Positions 1 to 10,560 of a stretch of DNA of 64,000 nucleotides are shown here, piece after piece. The first letter of the stretch is position 1; the number at the start of each line of letters is the position of its first letter. A program made the translations under genes and the position numbers. Under the pieces are notes generated by a model, which saw only the letters and a list, made by a program, of their open reading frames with translations, made no database searches and was not told the DNA's origin. Origin of the DNA: Prostheceraeus crozeri (taxonomy: Eukaryota > Platyhelminthes > Polycladida > Euryleptidae); NCBI GenBank assembly GCA_907163375.1, contig CAJQUW010003146.1:372001-436000 (forward strand). Reading direction: 5' to 3'.

Positions 1-1
1 A

Positions 2-1018
2 GAGGTGATCTTGAAAATGGGTGTCCCTACCCAAGATGATTTTGATCAATTGCCAGAAAATGATTTAATTATTCTCGATGATTTACAACAGGAATCTCAA
101 AACAATGAAACTGTGACGGGATTATTTTTAAGAGGATCTCATCATAAACGGTTTTTCGCAGTGCAAATCACACAGTATTTGTATGGTGATAAAGAACAAC
201 GTATTCGTAATGGCAATGTCCATTATTTGGTCGCGTTCAATAATCCGAGAAATCAACAACAATTGGCTCAATTCATGGGGAAAATGCTCCCAAAAGGCAA
301 TATGAGCGTCGTACATGATACTTTAACGACATTGGTTCAAAAGTATGGGAATTATGCCTACCTCTTTATTGATTTCACTACAAATTGTCCGTTTGAGTAC
401 CGATTTCGCACCAACTTATTTAATCCACCTATGATTGTGTTTAAGTTAAGCAAAAGACCCAATAAAACGAAAATGGACTTTAGTGAATTAGTGGTGGTTC
501 CCAAATCTGACATGAATGAACACACCGGTGGCAGACAGCAAATGGGCGGCGGTGGTGACAGTACCCAACTGATGTCGACCATGTTGCAACGTCAAGCGGA
601 AGATCAGAGGGTGAGAACCATGATGATGACTCCTCAACAAGCCCATCTTGACCGTATTGCACGAGAGATTGTGCGTCACCGTCCTACCGCCAATGATATC
701 GCTGCATGGAACGCCCGGTTGTATTTGTTCGATAAAGTTCGTCGCCAATTTTTCAATTTGGACGATGATCGTGGGAAGCGATTGGAAAAACCACTGCTCA
801 CGCACGCCGCAAAACCTCCGCTCACGCACACCGCAAAACCTCCGCTCACTCACGTCGCAGATCCACCCGTCCTCAAGCGATCTAAAGGGAAAGTCGTCAA
901 ACCTTCGGTTGTCACCTCTCCCAAGACGAAGCGTTCTCCCTTGAAATCATCCATCAATACTCGTTTAAGTAAAAAAGGAGTTCTTGAATTGGGATCCTAT
1001 GGCTCACCATTCAGGTAA
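2..1018 (+). CDS. FtsK/HerA-type genome-packaging ATPase, N-terminus cut by window edge
   Basis: In Polintons and adintoviruses this ATPase pumps DNA into the capsid. The frame enters from outside the window, so the Walker A motif is not visible. A Walker B-like stretch, NDLIILDDL, lies near residues 20-28, followed by a conserved-looking ATPase core to about residue 165. The C-terminal half is a basic, low-complexity extension. It includes three or four 8-residue repeats of the type KPPLTHxA (about nt 788-870) and a Lys/Ser/Pro-rich end. Its stop overlaps an ATG (TAATG at 1016-1020). It is first in a run of + strand virion genes. The family call rests on Walker B and context. Confidence 0.7.
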   Translation, partial: EVILKMGVPTQDDFDQLPENDLIILDDLQQESQNNETVTGLFLRGSHHKRFFAVQITQYLYGDKEQRIRNGNVHYLVAFNNPRNQQQLAQFMGKMLPKGNMSVVHDTLTTLVQKYGNYAYLFIDFTTNCPFEYRFRTNLFNPPMIVFKLSKRPNKTKMDFSELVVVPKSDMNEHTGGRQQMGGGGDSTQLMSTMLQRQAEDQRVRTMMMTPQQAHLDRIAREIVRHRPTANDIAAWNARLYLFDKVRRQFFNLDDDRGKRLEKPLLTHAAKPPLTHTAKPPLTHVADPPVLKRSKGKVVKPSVVTSPKTKRSPLKSSINTRLSKKGVLELGSYGSPFR

Positions 1019-1204
1019 TGGCAACGGCAGCCGCGCCAATTGCCTCCTCATTCTTATCGCGTATCTTTGGACGTTGTTGCGGCCAAGGCAACGCAGAAGA
1101 CAGCGCAGAGACACAGTACACCATCACGGCGAGCTTTAATTGTTGTTCCAACGGGAATACCGCCTATCTTCAACCCCCACGTCAATACCAAGCAGATTGT
1201 GTCG

Positions 1205-2293
1205 ATGGAGGACGTGTTGCACAAGATTTATTACAATCCCAAACATCCCGCTGGCTACGGAAGCGTCAATGCACTTGCTGCTGCTTCACATTATTCAAAA
1301 ACAAAATTCAAACAATGGTTAATGCGTCAACCGACCTACACCCTTCACAAATCTCGATTGCATCGTATTAAGCCCTTGCACCCGTATCGTGTACGCGGTC
1401 CGCAAATTCAATTTCAAGCGGATATTGTCGATTATCAAAAGTATGCACAGCATAATCGTGGCTACAAGTATATTCTCATGGTCATGGACATCTTTACACG
1501 CAAAGCCTGGGCATTCCCTCTCAAGACCAAGAGTGCCAAAGAAGTGTCGGGGGTTTTAGAAGCCATTTTCGCAACCATTCCCACCCCGCAACGACTACAA
1601 ACGGATCAAGGCCGTGAATTTTATAACCGACCGGTGAAAGACGTCTTGGACAAGCACGCTATTGAATTGTTTTCCATCTACAGTCCCTATAAATGTGCTC
1701 ATGTCGAACGATTGAACCGTACTGTCAAGAATAAATTGGAACGTATCTTTACAGCCACCAATGACAAGAATTGGGTGGATTATATCGCAGATGTCATGTA
1801 TGCATACAATCACAGCACCCATTCATCCACAGGTTTCACCCCGATGGATGTGAATGCCTCCAATGCCGAGGAAGTGAAACGAAACAATGCGAAACGTCTC
1901 CGACAAAACTATAAAAAGTTTGCAGTCCCGGGGAAGACTATCCCTGTGGGAGCACGGGTACGTATTTCACGTGATAAAGGAACGTTTGGACGAGGGTATG
2001 AAGCGAATTGGTCGACGGAAGAGTTCATTGTCTCCAACATTCTCAAGAACCCTCATGGTACCAAAATGTACAAGATCAAAGACTTGAGTGGAGAAGAGAT
2101 CAAAGGATCCTTTTATGCTCTGGAATTACAAGTGATTCATCGGGAGGAAGAAGTCTATCAAGTGGACAAAGTGCTCAAGACCCGTCGTCGGAATGGACGA
2201 CCAGAATATTTTGTGCACTGGCAAGGTTATCCGGCCTCGATGAACTCATGGGTGACAGACTTAGAACCTCTAGGTAATGTACGCCGCTATTGA
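1205..2293 (+). CDS. Retrovirus-like (rve) integrase with C-terminal chromodomain
   Basis: This enzyme inserts the element into host DNA. From ATG 1205 the catalytic triad is D73 (QADIVD), D134 (LQTDQGREF) and E168 (HVERLNR), giving D-x60-D-x33-E. The C-terminus carries a chromodomain (YQVDKVL...EYFVHWQGYPASMNSWV, about residues 317-350), as in Polinton integrases; chromodomains bind modified histone tails. The start at 1205 was chosen because the E3 integrase begins at the matching place (MEDVLHKIYYN here, MSTAVKLREIYYN there). The frame stays open upstream to about 1040 but has no other ATG. Its 187-nt spacing from the ATPase is the largest in this cluster. Confidence 0.92.
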   Translation: MEDVLHKIYYNPKHPAGYGSVNALAAASHYSKTKFKQWLMRQPTYTLHKSRLHRIKPLHPYRVRGPQIQFQADIVDYQKYAQHNRGYKYILMVMDIFTRKAWAFPLKTKSAKEVSGVLEAIFATIPTPQRLQTDQGREFYNRPVKDVLDKHAIELFSIYSPYKCAHVERLNRTVKNKLERIFTATNDKNWVDYIADVMYAYNHSTHSSTGFTPMDVNASNAEEVKRNNAKRLRQNYKKFAVPGKTIPVGARVRISRDKGTFGRGYEANWSTEEFIVSNILKNPHGTKMYKIKDLSGEEIKGSFYALELQVIHREEEVYQVDKVLKTRRRNGRPEYFVHWQGYPASMNSWVTDLEPLGNVRRY

Positions 2294-2302
2294 TTTGTAA
2301 TC

Positions 2303-4084
2303 ATGTAGGAACTGCATGAGGAACAACATGTGTACTTGTTGAGCAATACTCAACCCCATTTGTATGACAATAAAGCCAATCATTTCTTTACACGACTGGA
2401 AAATCCACTTTTTATTCCTAAAGGAGAAACATGGGAAGTAGGCTTGAAAGAGTTTGGGTATGTGAATAATGTGGATACGATTCCCGAAGATTGTTATATT
2501 ACCGTGGGGAAAATGGTGGATACGAAAGATTTGAAGGCCTATTTGCCTTATTATACGATGGAAGGGACCAATGTGGTCCGTCGTCACACCATTTTTGAAT
2601 CCGATGAGGAAGTGAAACGAGTCCCCATGATCACAGCGTTGGAATTATATACACGTCGTACCATTTCCAACATGATGACTGTCACGACACAGCCATCCTA
2701 CTTGTATTATGGATGCAATGGCATAGAGGAAGCAGATGTCTATGTGATTGACATTGTTCCATTTTCCCTGTTTCAAATCAAGGAATTCTCCGCCTTTCAT
2801 TACGTCCTTGTGTTTTCCCCTCATTTGGCGGCCCCACTCTTATTGGACAAATGTGTCTATCATTTATCGTTGAAGGATGTCGTTCGGATCCATACACGAC
2901 TCTCCATTCATCGAAAGGAATGTGACGTAAAGAAATATCGTGCCCATGACTATTCGTTCAGTGTGATTCCCTTACACCGCTGTCATTTTGCCAAACATGG
3001 GATTGAAAGGATGTTGGGAAATGAAATCTCAGTGCTCAATTTATTCAAACAATTAGAATGGATTGGTGTGGGGAAATTAGTGTTTCATTCATCCAGCAGT
3101 TTGTCCTTTCATGTAAAGCATGCTTCCAGTTATACATTGTCTGCGATGGATTATGGGATCCTCTCCGAATTGCAGAAAATAGCCACTGTTACCATGACTC
3201 CCCCAGTGACCTATAAGGATATACAACCCCTGAGTGATGATACGACACGTGCTATGTGGATGTGGACCGATACCTTTGTGAGCTCTCTCAAACGCAATGC
3301 AAAGGCACCTCCTATTCCCAGAGGGCATATAGGCCTGTTTCATAATCTTCGCACCCTTCTTCCTAAACTGAGAGCGTTGATGAAAGCTGTGAGAAGGTAT
3401 CAACGCACCTTTTTCCGATTGCAACATTTGGCCTCTAAAAAATGGATTGCTTTACCAACACGCACCATGAAAAATCAATTTATTTTCCCAGTGGAGTTTC
3501 TCAATCCACTCACTCCAAAAGAACGTGAAAAGGAGTATCCACATCTCAAGAAAAAACATTTGCCATCTGTAAACTCTGGCGCCTTAGACGTCACCGTCAT
3601 AGTCGCTGCATCAAACTCTGTGTCATGGTTCAGAAAGCGTATTGATCAATTGTATGACAAGATTGATACACAGTTACACAAGATCGATCCTACCCTCCAT
3701 ATAGCCGATGCTCCTGATTTAGTCACCACCCGTTTCTTGCCTACCTATATCAACACACTGAATGCAAAGTACCGCAACATGATGCGACACCTACGTCAAC
3801 ACAAGATGGAAGGTGTTTTAGTCTCTAAACGATTCGGAGCCAAGAAGCGATTGTTTGATACTGTCTTATTGAAAAATTTTCGACAATCGATTCAAAAGGA
3901 ACAAGGTACAAAACGGCCCATCATTCATCATTTAGTTCATTCTCATCCTAAAGATGGGAAAGAAAATGTATTGGCCAGTGGTGCGGATATGCAGCATGAA
4001 ACGGGACAACATGCACTTCCCTTCACACCTACGGAAAAGTATCATATCTACAACACGTATAATGAATGTATTTGCCTATCATAG
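2303..4084 (+). CDS. Minor-capsid (penton-like) paralog A, with ATG-TAG at its start
   Basis: This is the first of three tandem paralogs. The N-terminal motif (YLLSNTQPHLYDNKANHF) matches paralog C and the E3 minor capsid gene, a family placed at the capsid vertex by context and by its size. The coding frame has no usable AUG. ATG at 2303 is followed at once by TAG (2306), then GAA CTG CAT GAG GAA. In paralog C the same place reads ATG CAT GAG GAA, so CTG 2312 occupies the start position. The next in-frame ATG, at about 2510, would remove the conserved N-terminus. Either CUG initiation, readthrough or a damaged start could explain this. The C-terminal half (residues 330-590) has no motif I recognise. 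Confidence 0.6.
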
Positions 4085-6212
4085 TTTGGTGGATTTGATT
4101 GAGTTGTATGGGAATATTCTCCATGATTTTGAAGTGAAACAGGAACGGTTGGCAACGTGAAGAAGGAGGGTGAAAGAATTCAAACCCACTGCAGGAACTG
4201 ACAATCTTGACGAGATCGTTCGTGAACGAGATAGGGTGAATGCAGAAGTGACTGTGTTGACATCGGATCTTTGTCAATTCATCAAGGAGAACAAACTGTT
4301 ATTTTATGTGTCTAAACCTGAATCGTTTTATTACAAGAATTTAGAGAGTGATAAGACGTGGAGATCTATCGTCCCCACAGGTTATTATTCGTTGGAAACC
4401 TATTTGAATACCATCTTCCCCACCCCCATGACATGGACCATTACATCCATGTCCTATCATTATGAACTGACCATCGATTGCATGGACGATATGGAAATGA
4501 AGATGGATCGGCAATCTAAAGCCTATGAGATTTTCAAAGGAGAACAAGTGGCTACCTACGTGTGGGACGAATGGATCTTGGAATTCCCCCTCAGCACGAT
4601 TCATGTTCCCTCCTTTATCCTTCAGAAACAAACCATGGAATTGGACACTCTCTTTGAAAAGAAGAGTGTCCCCTATGCATTGAGTGGGACCCATGTCTTG
4701 CTTCGAAACGGAAAACCGACACAACAGTATAAGACCGAGGATAAGAAGCATCCCAATATTCTCAACATCAAACATGGTGACTATTTTGAGATTTTTCATA
4801 CCCTATCTCATCTCCCTAGTCCATTTCGATTCAATTTACCCACGAAATATTATACCCTCCAATCCTTTGTGCAAGCTTTCAATCAAGCCATCCCCCTGCC
4901 TGATATGGTGTGGGTGACGTATACAACAGTGGGCGTCTTTCACGTGCTTCACTTTAAAATCGCGGAAGGGTATGGGTTGAAAATCAATCCCCCACAACTC
5001 TGGCAACACATGTTGAATCATAGTCATGAATATGGTATGTTCACCTATCATGAACAAACCTGTATACACTCGGAAACGCCGGAACATTGTTCTGCAAGTT
5101 ACCGTCGGTATCAACAACGTCCAAAACATGTCACCCATGGGATGACATTACACATCTATGGTTTACCGGAATATACCTTTGATTATGCCAAAGGATGGAA
5201 CCACACCCTCGACACCCTCTTCCCATGGAAAGGGAAGGAATTGGATCGCTTGTTTCAGAAATCCTATTTCCCTTATGCTTACGAATCGAAAGAGCTGTTG
5301 GCCAATACGTGTTTACAATCCTACTTGTTTGGAGATAAACTCTCTGATAAGACATTGTATTCACCCGCTGTCGCGTATCAAGAAGGATCCACCCTGAAAG
5401 TCTGCAAAGATAGATTGACTTCCTTTATTGGATGGTTCAGTGAGGATATGCAAAAGCTCATAACGACCATGATGGAACGCTGGCAAGAAAACATGTTTTA
5501 TCTAGTGGATGGTATGGTGTTGGGAGTGGATGTGGGAAAACAAGATATTCAATCGGTGATGGTGAATACACATCCCACACCTCGCCCTTTTCTTCATCTC
5601 TATAGCAAGACCATGAAACCGTTGCACATCTATGACCACATGATTCGGCAAGGTTACATCAACCCCACCCTGGACATTTCTACCTCGTTTCATCGTGTCC
5701 GCATTCCCAAAGGGAGTTATACCTTGGAAGGACTCTTTTCCAAACTCCAGGTGAATTTACAGGCGTGGACGGATGTATCCCTCTCTCTCTCGAAAGATCA
5801 TTATTTGACGGTGAAAACCGCGGAACATGCCTTTATTGATTTTGGAGAAGCGTTGAGTTATCGTATAGGTCTACCCCAATCTTATTATGGACCCAATACA
5901 CAGATGACAATACTCTCTTCCCTCAGCATGACTCCCAATTCCTTCAACATTATCGTCTATTGTAATATTGTGGCGGAAAGTATTGTGGGAGGACAACGTG
6001 AACAAATCTTGAAAATTCATCCCATTGAAGAGAAACAACGTTTGGGGGAAATGGTGTCGTATGAAGTGTCCAATATTGATTATTACCCCATTTTTACATC
6101 CGCTATTGATGAGATTGAAATTCAGTTGCGTGGTGATGATGGTGAATTTATTCCGATTCATGAAGGACGATCCTATTTCAAACTCCATCTCCGCCGTAAG
6201 GAGACTAGGTAA
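4062..6212 (+). CDS. Minor-capsid (penton-like) paralog B, interrupted by an in-frame TGA
   Basis: This is the longest paralog. Its C-terminus (NIIVYCNIVAESIVGG ... EIEIQLRGDDGEFIPIHEGRSYFKLHLRR) matches paralog C and an E3 gene. Three internal repeats of a (R/F)xxxPxxYYxLxxxx motif lie near nt 4370, 4835 and 5700. The long frame from 4161 has no ATG for about 90 codons. The only in-frame upstream ATG is 4062, and it is separated by 31 codons and one TGA (4158-4160). It is therefore either a gene with one nonsense codon, a readthrough gene, or two overlapping units. It overlaps the end of paralog A by 23 nt. Confidence 0.6.
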
Positions 6213-6236
6213 TTATGGACAGAGTGACACTCAACC

Positions 6237-7145
6237 ATGCATGAGGAAACGATTCACTTGTTGAGTAATGCTCAGCCCAATTTGTTTCCTGAAAATAGAG
6301 CCAATCATTTCAAAAATCGCTTGGTTCCTTCCATCCCCATAGTCCATGGGGATCAATGGGAAGCCGGTATCTCCGTCGTCAATTTCATCAATACCCTTCA
6401 GACAATACCCGTGGATGTCAGCTTTAGTGTGGGGACATTGAAGGATCATCCTGAGACGATTTCGACCGTCTATACGTCCTCTATCATGTCCATCAAAACG
6501 GATTCACCGCGAGGAGAGCAAGGCAAGCAAGGCAAGCAAGGCAAACAGGGTGAGCAAGGCAAACAAGACAAACAAGATAAACAAGACAAACAAGGCAAAC
6601 AGGGAGAACAAGGCATGTTTACGCGTTTCAACATTCCACGCGGTATTTATTCGGAGAAGACGTTGATGCAGTGTTTGAATCAGAATCGACAGCATGGTCA
6701 CAATTTCCACTTTTCTATCACTACATTGGCGTCTCATGTCCATGTTGTCTCAGTAGTCGTACCCCCACACTACAGTATGAAACTCCATCCTTTGCTCAAA
6801 GACATTCTTGGGTTTAAAACAGACTTACTCACTTCCTCACAGCAAGCGACTGCCCCTTTGAATTTGAATGCCTTCACCTACAATATTCTCCTGTATTGTA
6901 ATATTGTAGGCTATCATTATGTAGGGGGTATGAAAACAAACTGTATGTGTGTGATTCCCTACACGGGGAAAGATTATGGAGACAGTATTCATCATGAATT
7001 CCAGAATGTCACCTATCTCCCTGTGAAAAGTCAACATGTGCAAGATATTGAAATCAAACTCATGTCGGATGACGGTCATCCCATCCCTATGACAGGCGGA
7101 CGGTCCTATGTAAAAATGCATCTTCGACGTCGCGCAATTAAGTAA
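6237..7145 (+). CDS. Minor-capsid (penton-like) paralog C with collagen-like insert
   Basis: This paralog (302 aa) has an intact ATG. The N-terminal motif ([19 protein letters not shown]) and C-terminal module ([17 protein letters not shown] ... [10 protein letters not shown]) tie it to paralogs A and B and to the E3 minor capsid gene. Between them, about residues 93-126 form a run of Gly-x-Gln and Asp-Lys-Gln triplets ([12 protein letters not shown] units), which looks like a short collagen-like or fibre-like spacer. It lies 25 nt after paralog B and 30 nt before the core gene. A vertex or fibre role is inference. Confidence 0.7.
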   Translation: MHEETIHLLSNAQPNLFPENRANHFKNRLVPSIPIVHGDQWEAGISVVNFINTLQTIPVDVSFSVGTLKDHPETISTVYTSSIMSIKTDSPRGEQGKQGKQGKQGEQGKQDKQDKQDKQGKQGEQGMFTRFNIPRGIYSEKTLMQCLNQNRQHGHNFHFSITTLASHVHVVSVVVPPHYSMKLHPLLKDILGFKTDLLTSSQQATAPLNLNAFTYNILLYCNIVGYHYVGGMKTNCMCVIPYTGKDYGDSIHHEFQNVTYLPVKSQHVQDIEIKLMSDDGHPIPMTGGRSYVKMHLRRRAIK

Positions 7146-7174
7146 TTGTCTTTTCCCAAGCACATCAAGACACG

Positions 7175-7801
7175 ATGACGAATCTCTTTTTAATCCGTAA
7201 CAGAACATATTCCTCTGGACGATTGTTTGGAAGAGGTTTATTTATGCAACGAGGTGGATGGAATAAAGTGATTGGACAGAAAACACGCATGATTAGACCT
7301 CGTGTCAAGAAACCATCCATCCGTCTGCCCAAATCACTCAAAAAGAGTGTTCCCAGAAAACCATCTCGAAAAACAAATCGAAAACCCTCTCGAAAACCCT
7401 CTCGAAAAGCATCGCGAAAACCTTCGCAAAAGGGACTTGTACATACGGTACAGAAAACATTGGGAAAATCGTTACGTTCGACGGAGTTTCTCAATTCTGC
7501 GAAACAAGCTGTCACGGATGCTGCCAGCTCTACCGCACAAGAAGGAGTTGATCGTCTCAAAAAGGGTGTGAAAGCACTCGCCAAACGCACTTTACAGACT
7601 GCTCCCGAACGTGTTGTAGAAGCTATTCAAAATAAAGTGAGTCGGAAACGCGTCTTCACGGATGAAGAAGGAGATCGGGTGGAAGCACCTGTTCCTAAAC
7701 GTCGTCGTGGTCATGTGGCCATTGCCCATCATACGAAATGGGGGAAAGAAAGTTTGATGGGGCGTTATCGCGGAGGTGCTAAACAACGCATGCTCTTTTA
7801 A
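7175..7801 (+). CDS. Basic core/minor virion protein (adenovirus core-like)
   Basis: This is a 208-residue, strongly basic protein. Residues about 45-90 consist of RKPSRK-type repeats (Arg-Lys-Pro-Ser), which suit DNA binding. A middle amphipathic helical part (about 90-150) is followed by a Lys/Arg cluster KRRR and a basic end. Adintoviruses place a comparable DNA-condensing or pVI/pX-like protein next to the major capsid gene, and E3 has a similar gene in the same place (60,690-61,172). It has a good ATG and sits 29 nt after paralog C and 36 nt before the major capsid gene. The role is by analogy. Confidence 0.65.
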   Translation: MTNLFLIRNRTYSSGRLFGRGLFMQRGGWNKVIGQKTRMIRPRVKKPSIRLPKSLKKSVPRKPSRKTNRKPSRKPSRKASRKPSQKGLVHTVQKTLGKSLRSTEFLNSAKQAVTDAASSTAQEGVDRLKKGVKALAKRTLQTAPERVVEAIQNKVSRKRVFTDEEGDRVEAPVPKRRRGHVAIAHHTKWGKESLMGRYRGGAKQRMLF

Positions 7802-7837
7802 GAACTAAGCAATCTTAGGACATCAGTCCCATCAAGC

Positions 7838-9205
7838 ATGGCGGAAACCCCTGCATTATTGGATGCGCGTTACGATGTATTCCAAAGTGATAAAGTCGAT
7901 GTCTCGAGTACTTCTCAGCATACGAGCGTTCTGACGCCAGTCAATGGATTGGAAAATCCCGTTACCATTCAATTCACGGTCCCTCGACTAGCCATTCATT
8001 GGACGGATGTATGCAATGCCTATTTTCGCGTGGAAGTACAACTCATGAAACATGATTCGGCTAAAGGAGCAGACGTGCCATGTGAGTCGTCAGACAAGGC
8101 AATTATTATCAACAATACGGCCCACTCCCTCTTTTCCGACATTACTATCCGCTTGAATGAACGCACCATTGAAGGAGGCAATGACTTGTATTATTTGAGA
8201 GCTTACCTTAGCAATCTTTTACAATATACCAATGATGTGAAGAATACACACATGGTCACACAAGGATTTACTGTTCCTCAAGTGATGTATGACACGGAGT
8301 ATGATGCAGCGAGTAAGACGATAAAGACAAAGGCGGTAGAGTTTACAGATAAAGAGAATGCACTTAATCAAGCCATTCTCAAACAATGGTCAGACCACAA
8401 ATTTAAACGTACCTTTGACTTTCCCCTGAAATGTAATTTGTTCCAACAAGTGATTGCTCTGCCCCCAGGCATGCAACTGGATCTCATTTTCACCTTGAAT
8501 AAACCGGAATATGCCATTTATGATATGGCACATGCTGCAGGGACGACCTCTACAAAGTACAGGTTCAAAATCACCTCTTTCCAATTGTATATGCCCATGC
8601 TCACACCGAATGCAGAACTGCAATTGAAAACTGCGAATCGACGCAAGACAGAAGCCATTTATTATCGCTACAATGGCATGACCGTCCAACGACAAACGAT
8701 TGAAAGTGGAGTACAAAAGAAGACGTTTTCCAATGTGGCCGCTCTATTGAGTCCTAAACTCATCTTTTTCGCGGTTGTTCCCAGTAACTCTTGGTTTGAT
8801 CCAGGAAGTCGTAAACTCTATTTTGAAAGGCATGGACTCTCTCAAGTCACCATGACCACCAATGGAGCCATCATGACAGGAGGCACCATCAATTGCAAAG
8901 ATGACGTGATTGCCTACAGTCAATTCAATCGTGCGATTCAAGTCTATAACACGAATGAATCATGTGGTATTGATTTGGAGAGTTTTACCAAATACTGTTA
9001 CTTTATCGCCTTTGACTGTACCTTGGATAAACAAATCGATAGTGTTCAACCCACCAATACACGTCAATATGGACTGGAATTGCAATTTGAGAATACGACC
9101 CGGCAAAATATGGATTTATTAATGTTTGTCATTCATGACGAACAATTCTCCGTCACACCTGAGAATGCTGTCATCTCCAGTGCGTATATCCCTCCCGCTA
9201 TTTAA
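7838..9205 (+). CDS. Major capsid protein, double jelly-roll type
   Basis: This 455-residue protein is expected to form the capsid shell. The N-terminal part (HTSVLTPVNGLENPVTIQF, then an LFSDITIRLNERTIEGG motif near residues 101-117) matches the E3 protein at 59,481-60,679 (LFSDVYLILNDKQIEGG). It also has the length and low-Cys, beta-rich look of Polinton and adintovirus hexons. The start ATG at 7838 has a purine at -3. It lies between the core and protease genes, the usual late-gene order. No breaks are seen. The fold was not modelled; family membership rests on similarity to the E3 copy and context. Confidence 0.8.
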   Translation: MAETPALLDARYDVFQSDKVDVSSTSQHTSVLTPVNGLENPVTIQFTVPRLAIHWTDVCNAYFRVEVQLMKHDSAKGADVPCESSDKAIIINNTAHSLFSDITIRLNERTIEGGNDLYYLRAYLSNLLQYTNDVKNTHMVTQGFTVPQVMYDTEYDAASKTIKTKAVEFTDKENALNQAILKQWSDHKFKRTFDFPLKCNLFQQVIALPPGMQLDLIFTLNKPEYAIYDMAHAAGTTSTKYRFKITSFQLYMPMLTPNAELQLKTANRRKTEAIYYRYNGMTVQRQTIESGVQKKTFSNVAALLSPKLIFFAVVPSNSWFDPGSRKLYFERHGLSQVTMTTNGAIMTGGTINCKDDVIAYSQFNRAIQVYNTNESCGIDLESFTKYCYFIAFDCTLDKQIDSVQPTNTRQYGLELQFENTTRQNMDLLMFVIHDEQFSVTPENAVISSAYIPPAI

Positions 9206-9324
9206 GCGTTGGCGCGCATGGACATTCTCATGAGATATGGTGAAGGAGCCCGAGAATCACGTTCCTCCTATCGCTTGGACATCTCTTTATCAACATCGTC
9301 TCATTAAAGCTCAGTGTTGGTTGA

Positions 9325-9957
9325 ATGGGAGACTGGTTAAGCAACACGGAAATCGAAGGAATCATGCAGGGTATGAATCAATTACAAGAGAAACATTTAC
9401 TCAATGCCTGCATGTGCGAAGATGATTTTCTCTGTGCTATTCAGTGTAGTTGTCAAACGTTTGCTCATCGCCTCCTCCAATCTTCTTACGTTCCCTTCCA
9501 AGGTGTGTTTCCTGCTGATCTACTTCCTGCTCATTCCCCGGAATCAAAGACACTTATTGTCAATAGTGATCGCTCTCATCAACCTGGCAAGCATTGGTTG
9601 GCCTTTTATCAAAATGCGGATCAACGCGTGTGCGAATTCTTTGACTCTTATGGACTCACTCCATCTCACTATCCACATGTTACCGAATGGTTATCGACAA
9701 CACCTTATCCTCTAAACTATCGTCGCCCTCTGCGTATACAAGGACCTAAAGCCTATTGTGGTGCTTACTGTATTTACTTTTTAAACCAACGCCCTTTTAA
9801 CACGTCTATGGAAAAAACACTGACCTTCTTTCGAACATTGGATGCTTACGAGAAAGATCAAGAACTCATTCAAACCTACTTGTCCTTCAATGATAAAATT
9901 GTCTATTCCTATTTGTATTCTACATTATCCCATGTTTTGAAGTCAATAAAGAAATGA
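9325..9957 (+). CDS. Adenain-like (C5 family) cysteine protease
   Basis: This maturation protease (210 aa) is expected to cleave virion precursors. The adenain pattern is visible: His at residue 90 (GKHWLAFY), the acidic residue near 106 (CEFFDSYG), and Gln followed by Cys near residue 144 (IQGPKAYCGAYCIYFLNQRP). The E3 copy has the same three blocks. An AATAAA overlaps the last codons (about 9947-9952) and could serve as poly(A) signal for the + strand cluster. It is the last + strand gene of E1, facing the - strand UBA/RING gene about 110 bp away. Confidence 0.88.
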   Translation: MGDWLSNTEIEGIMQGMNQLQEKHLLNACMCEDDFLCAIQCSCQTFAHRLLQSSYVPFQGVFPADLLPAHSPESKTLIVNSDRSHQPGKHWLAFYQNADQRVCEFFDSYGLTPSHYPHVTEWLSTTPYPLNYRRPLRIQGPKAYCGAYCIYFLNQRPFNTSMEKTLTFFRTLDAYEKDQELIQTYLSFNDKIVYSYLYSTLSHVLKSIKK

Positions 9958-10065
9958 ATCATGTCAATGATTGTATTTTTATTTCAGACAGAGGTTAAGG
10001 TTTTGTACAAGGTTCAGTCACTCGTGATAGCACACTATACACTATACACAGAGCTTTTCCATACA
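9958..10065. terminator. Convergent 3' end zone of E1
   Basis: This is a short gene-free gap between convergent genes. AATAAA lies at the end of the protease gene on +, and TTTATTT at about 9977-9983 gives an AAATAAA on -. This fits poly(A) signals for both directions. Confidence 0.45.
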
Positions 10066-10560
10066 TTATGCACGATAGACAGTGACTGTTGAAGCAATGT
10101 CTTGATCACAAAGAGGGCAAGATGACGTTTCAAAGGGATTATAACATGTAGAACACATAACATTATGAGAACATGGTAGAAAGAGAAGGGACCGTTCCTG
10201 TTTAAAACATGTAACACAGTTCCGTTCACATAATAATTGAAATGTCTCTTCTTCTAATTTCTTTCTAAAGTCACTTTTATGGGAAGAGTTATCTGACACA
10301 TCCGTTGCAAATCACACTTTTTTCACTCCAGATCGCGCCAATGTCATTGTATTGCAGTGTGGCAGGGAGTCATCCTCTATCCACCTACGCTCCAAATGGT
10401 GATTCATAGCATGCTCATCAAGATCCATGAGTCGATCCACTAATTCACCAGCAGTGATCTTTTCATTGAGATGTGTTACAGTTTCTATCGCTTTGAATGG
10501 ATATCCAAGGTCTCTTGCGACAACCCACGACGTTGGGATACTAGTTGCTGTCCGATTCAT
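10066..10560 (-). CDS. IAP-like UBA plus RING-finger protein, interrupted by an in-frame TGA
   Basis: Seen: two open stretches in one frame. The first (ATG 10,560 to TGA 10,314-10,312) has a UBA-like pattern (VVARDLGYPFKAIETV ... GELVDRLMDLDE). The second (10,311-10,066) has a C3HC4 RING: CVTC, PCSH, MCSTC, CPLC, very close to the RING of inhibitor-of-apoptosis proteins. The RING part has no ATG ahead of its first cysteines. Known: IAPs combine BIR, UBA and RING domains, and the RING is a ubiquitin E3 ligase. No BIR is visible. The start overlaps the PolB stop by 20 nt. A ubiquitin-ligase role is inferred. Confidence 0.7.

Noticed and set aside
488-853. 121-residue antisense ORF inside the ATPase
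   Set aside because: Antisense shadow of the repeat-rich ATPase tail.
1018-1371. 117-residue ORF beginning at the ATG that overlaps the ATPase stop
   Set aside because: Its second half overlaps the integrase in another frame, and it has no counterpart upstream of the E3 integrase. It might be a tiny leader ORF, but nothing supports it.
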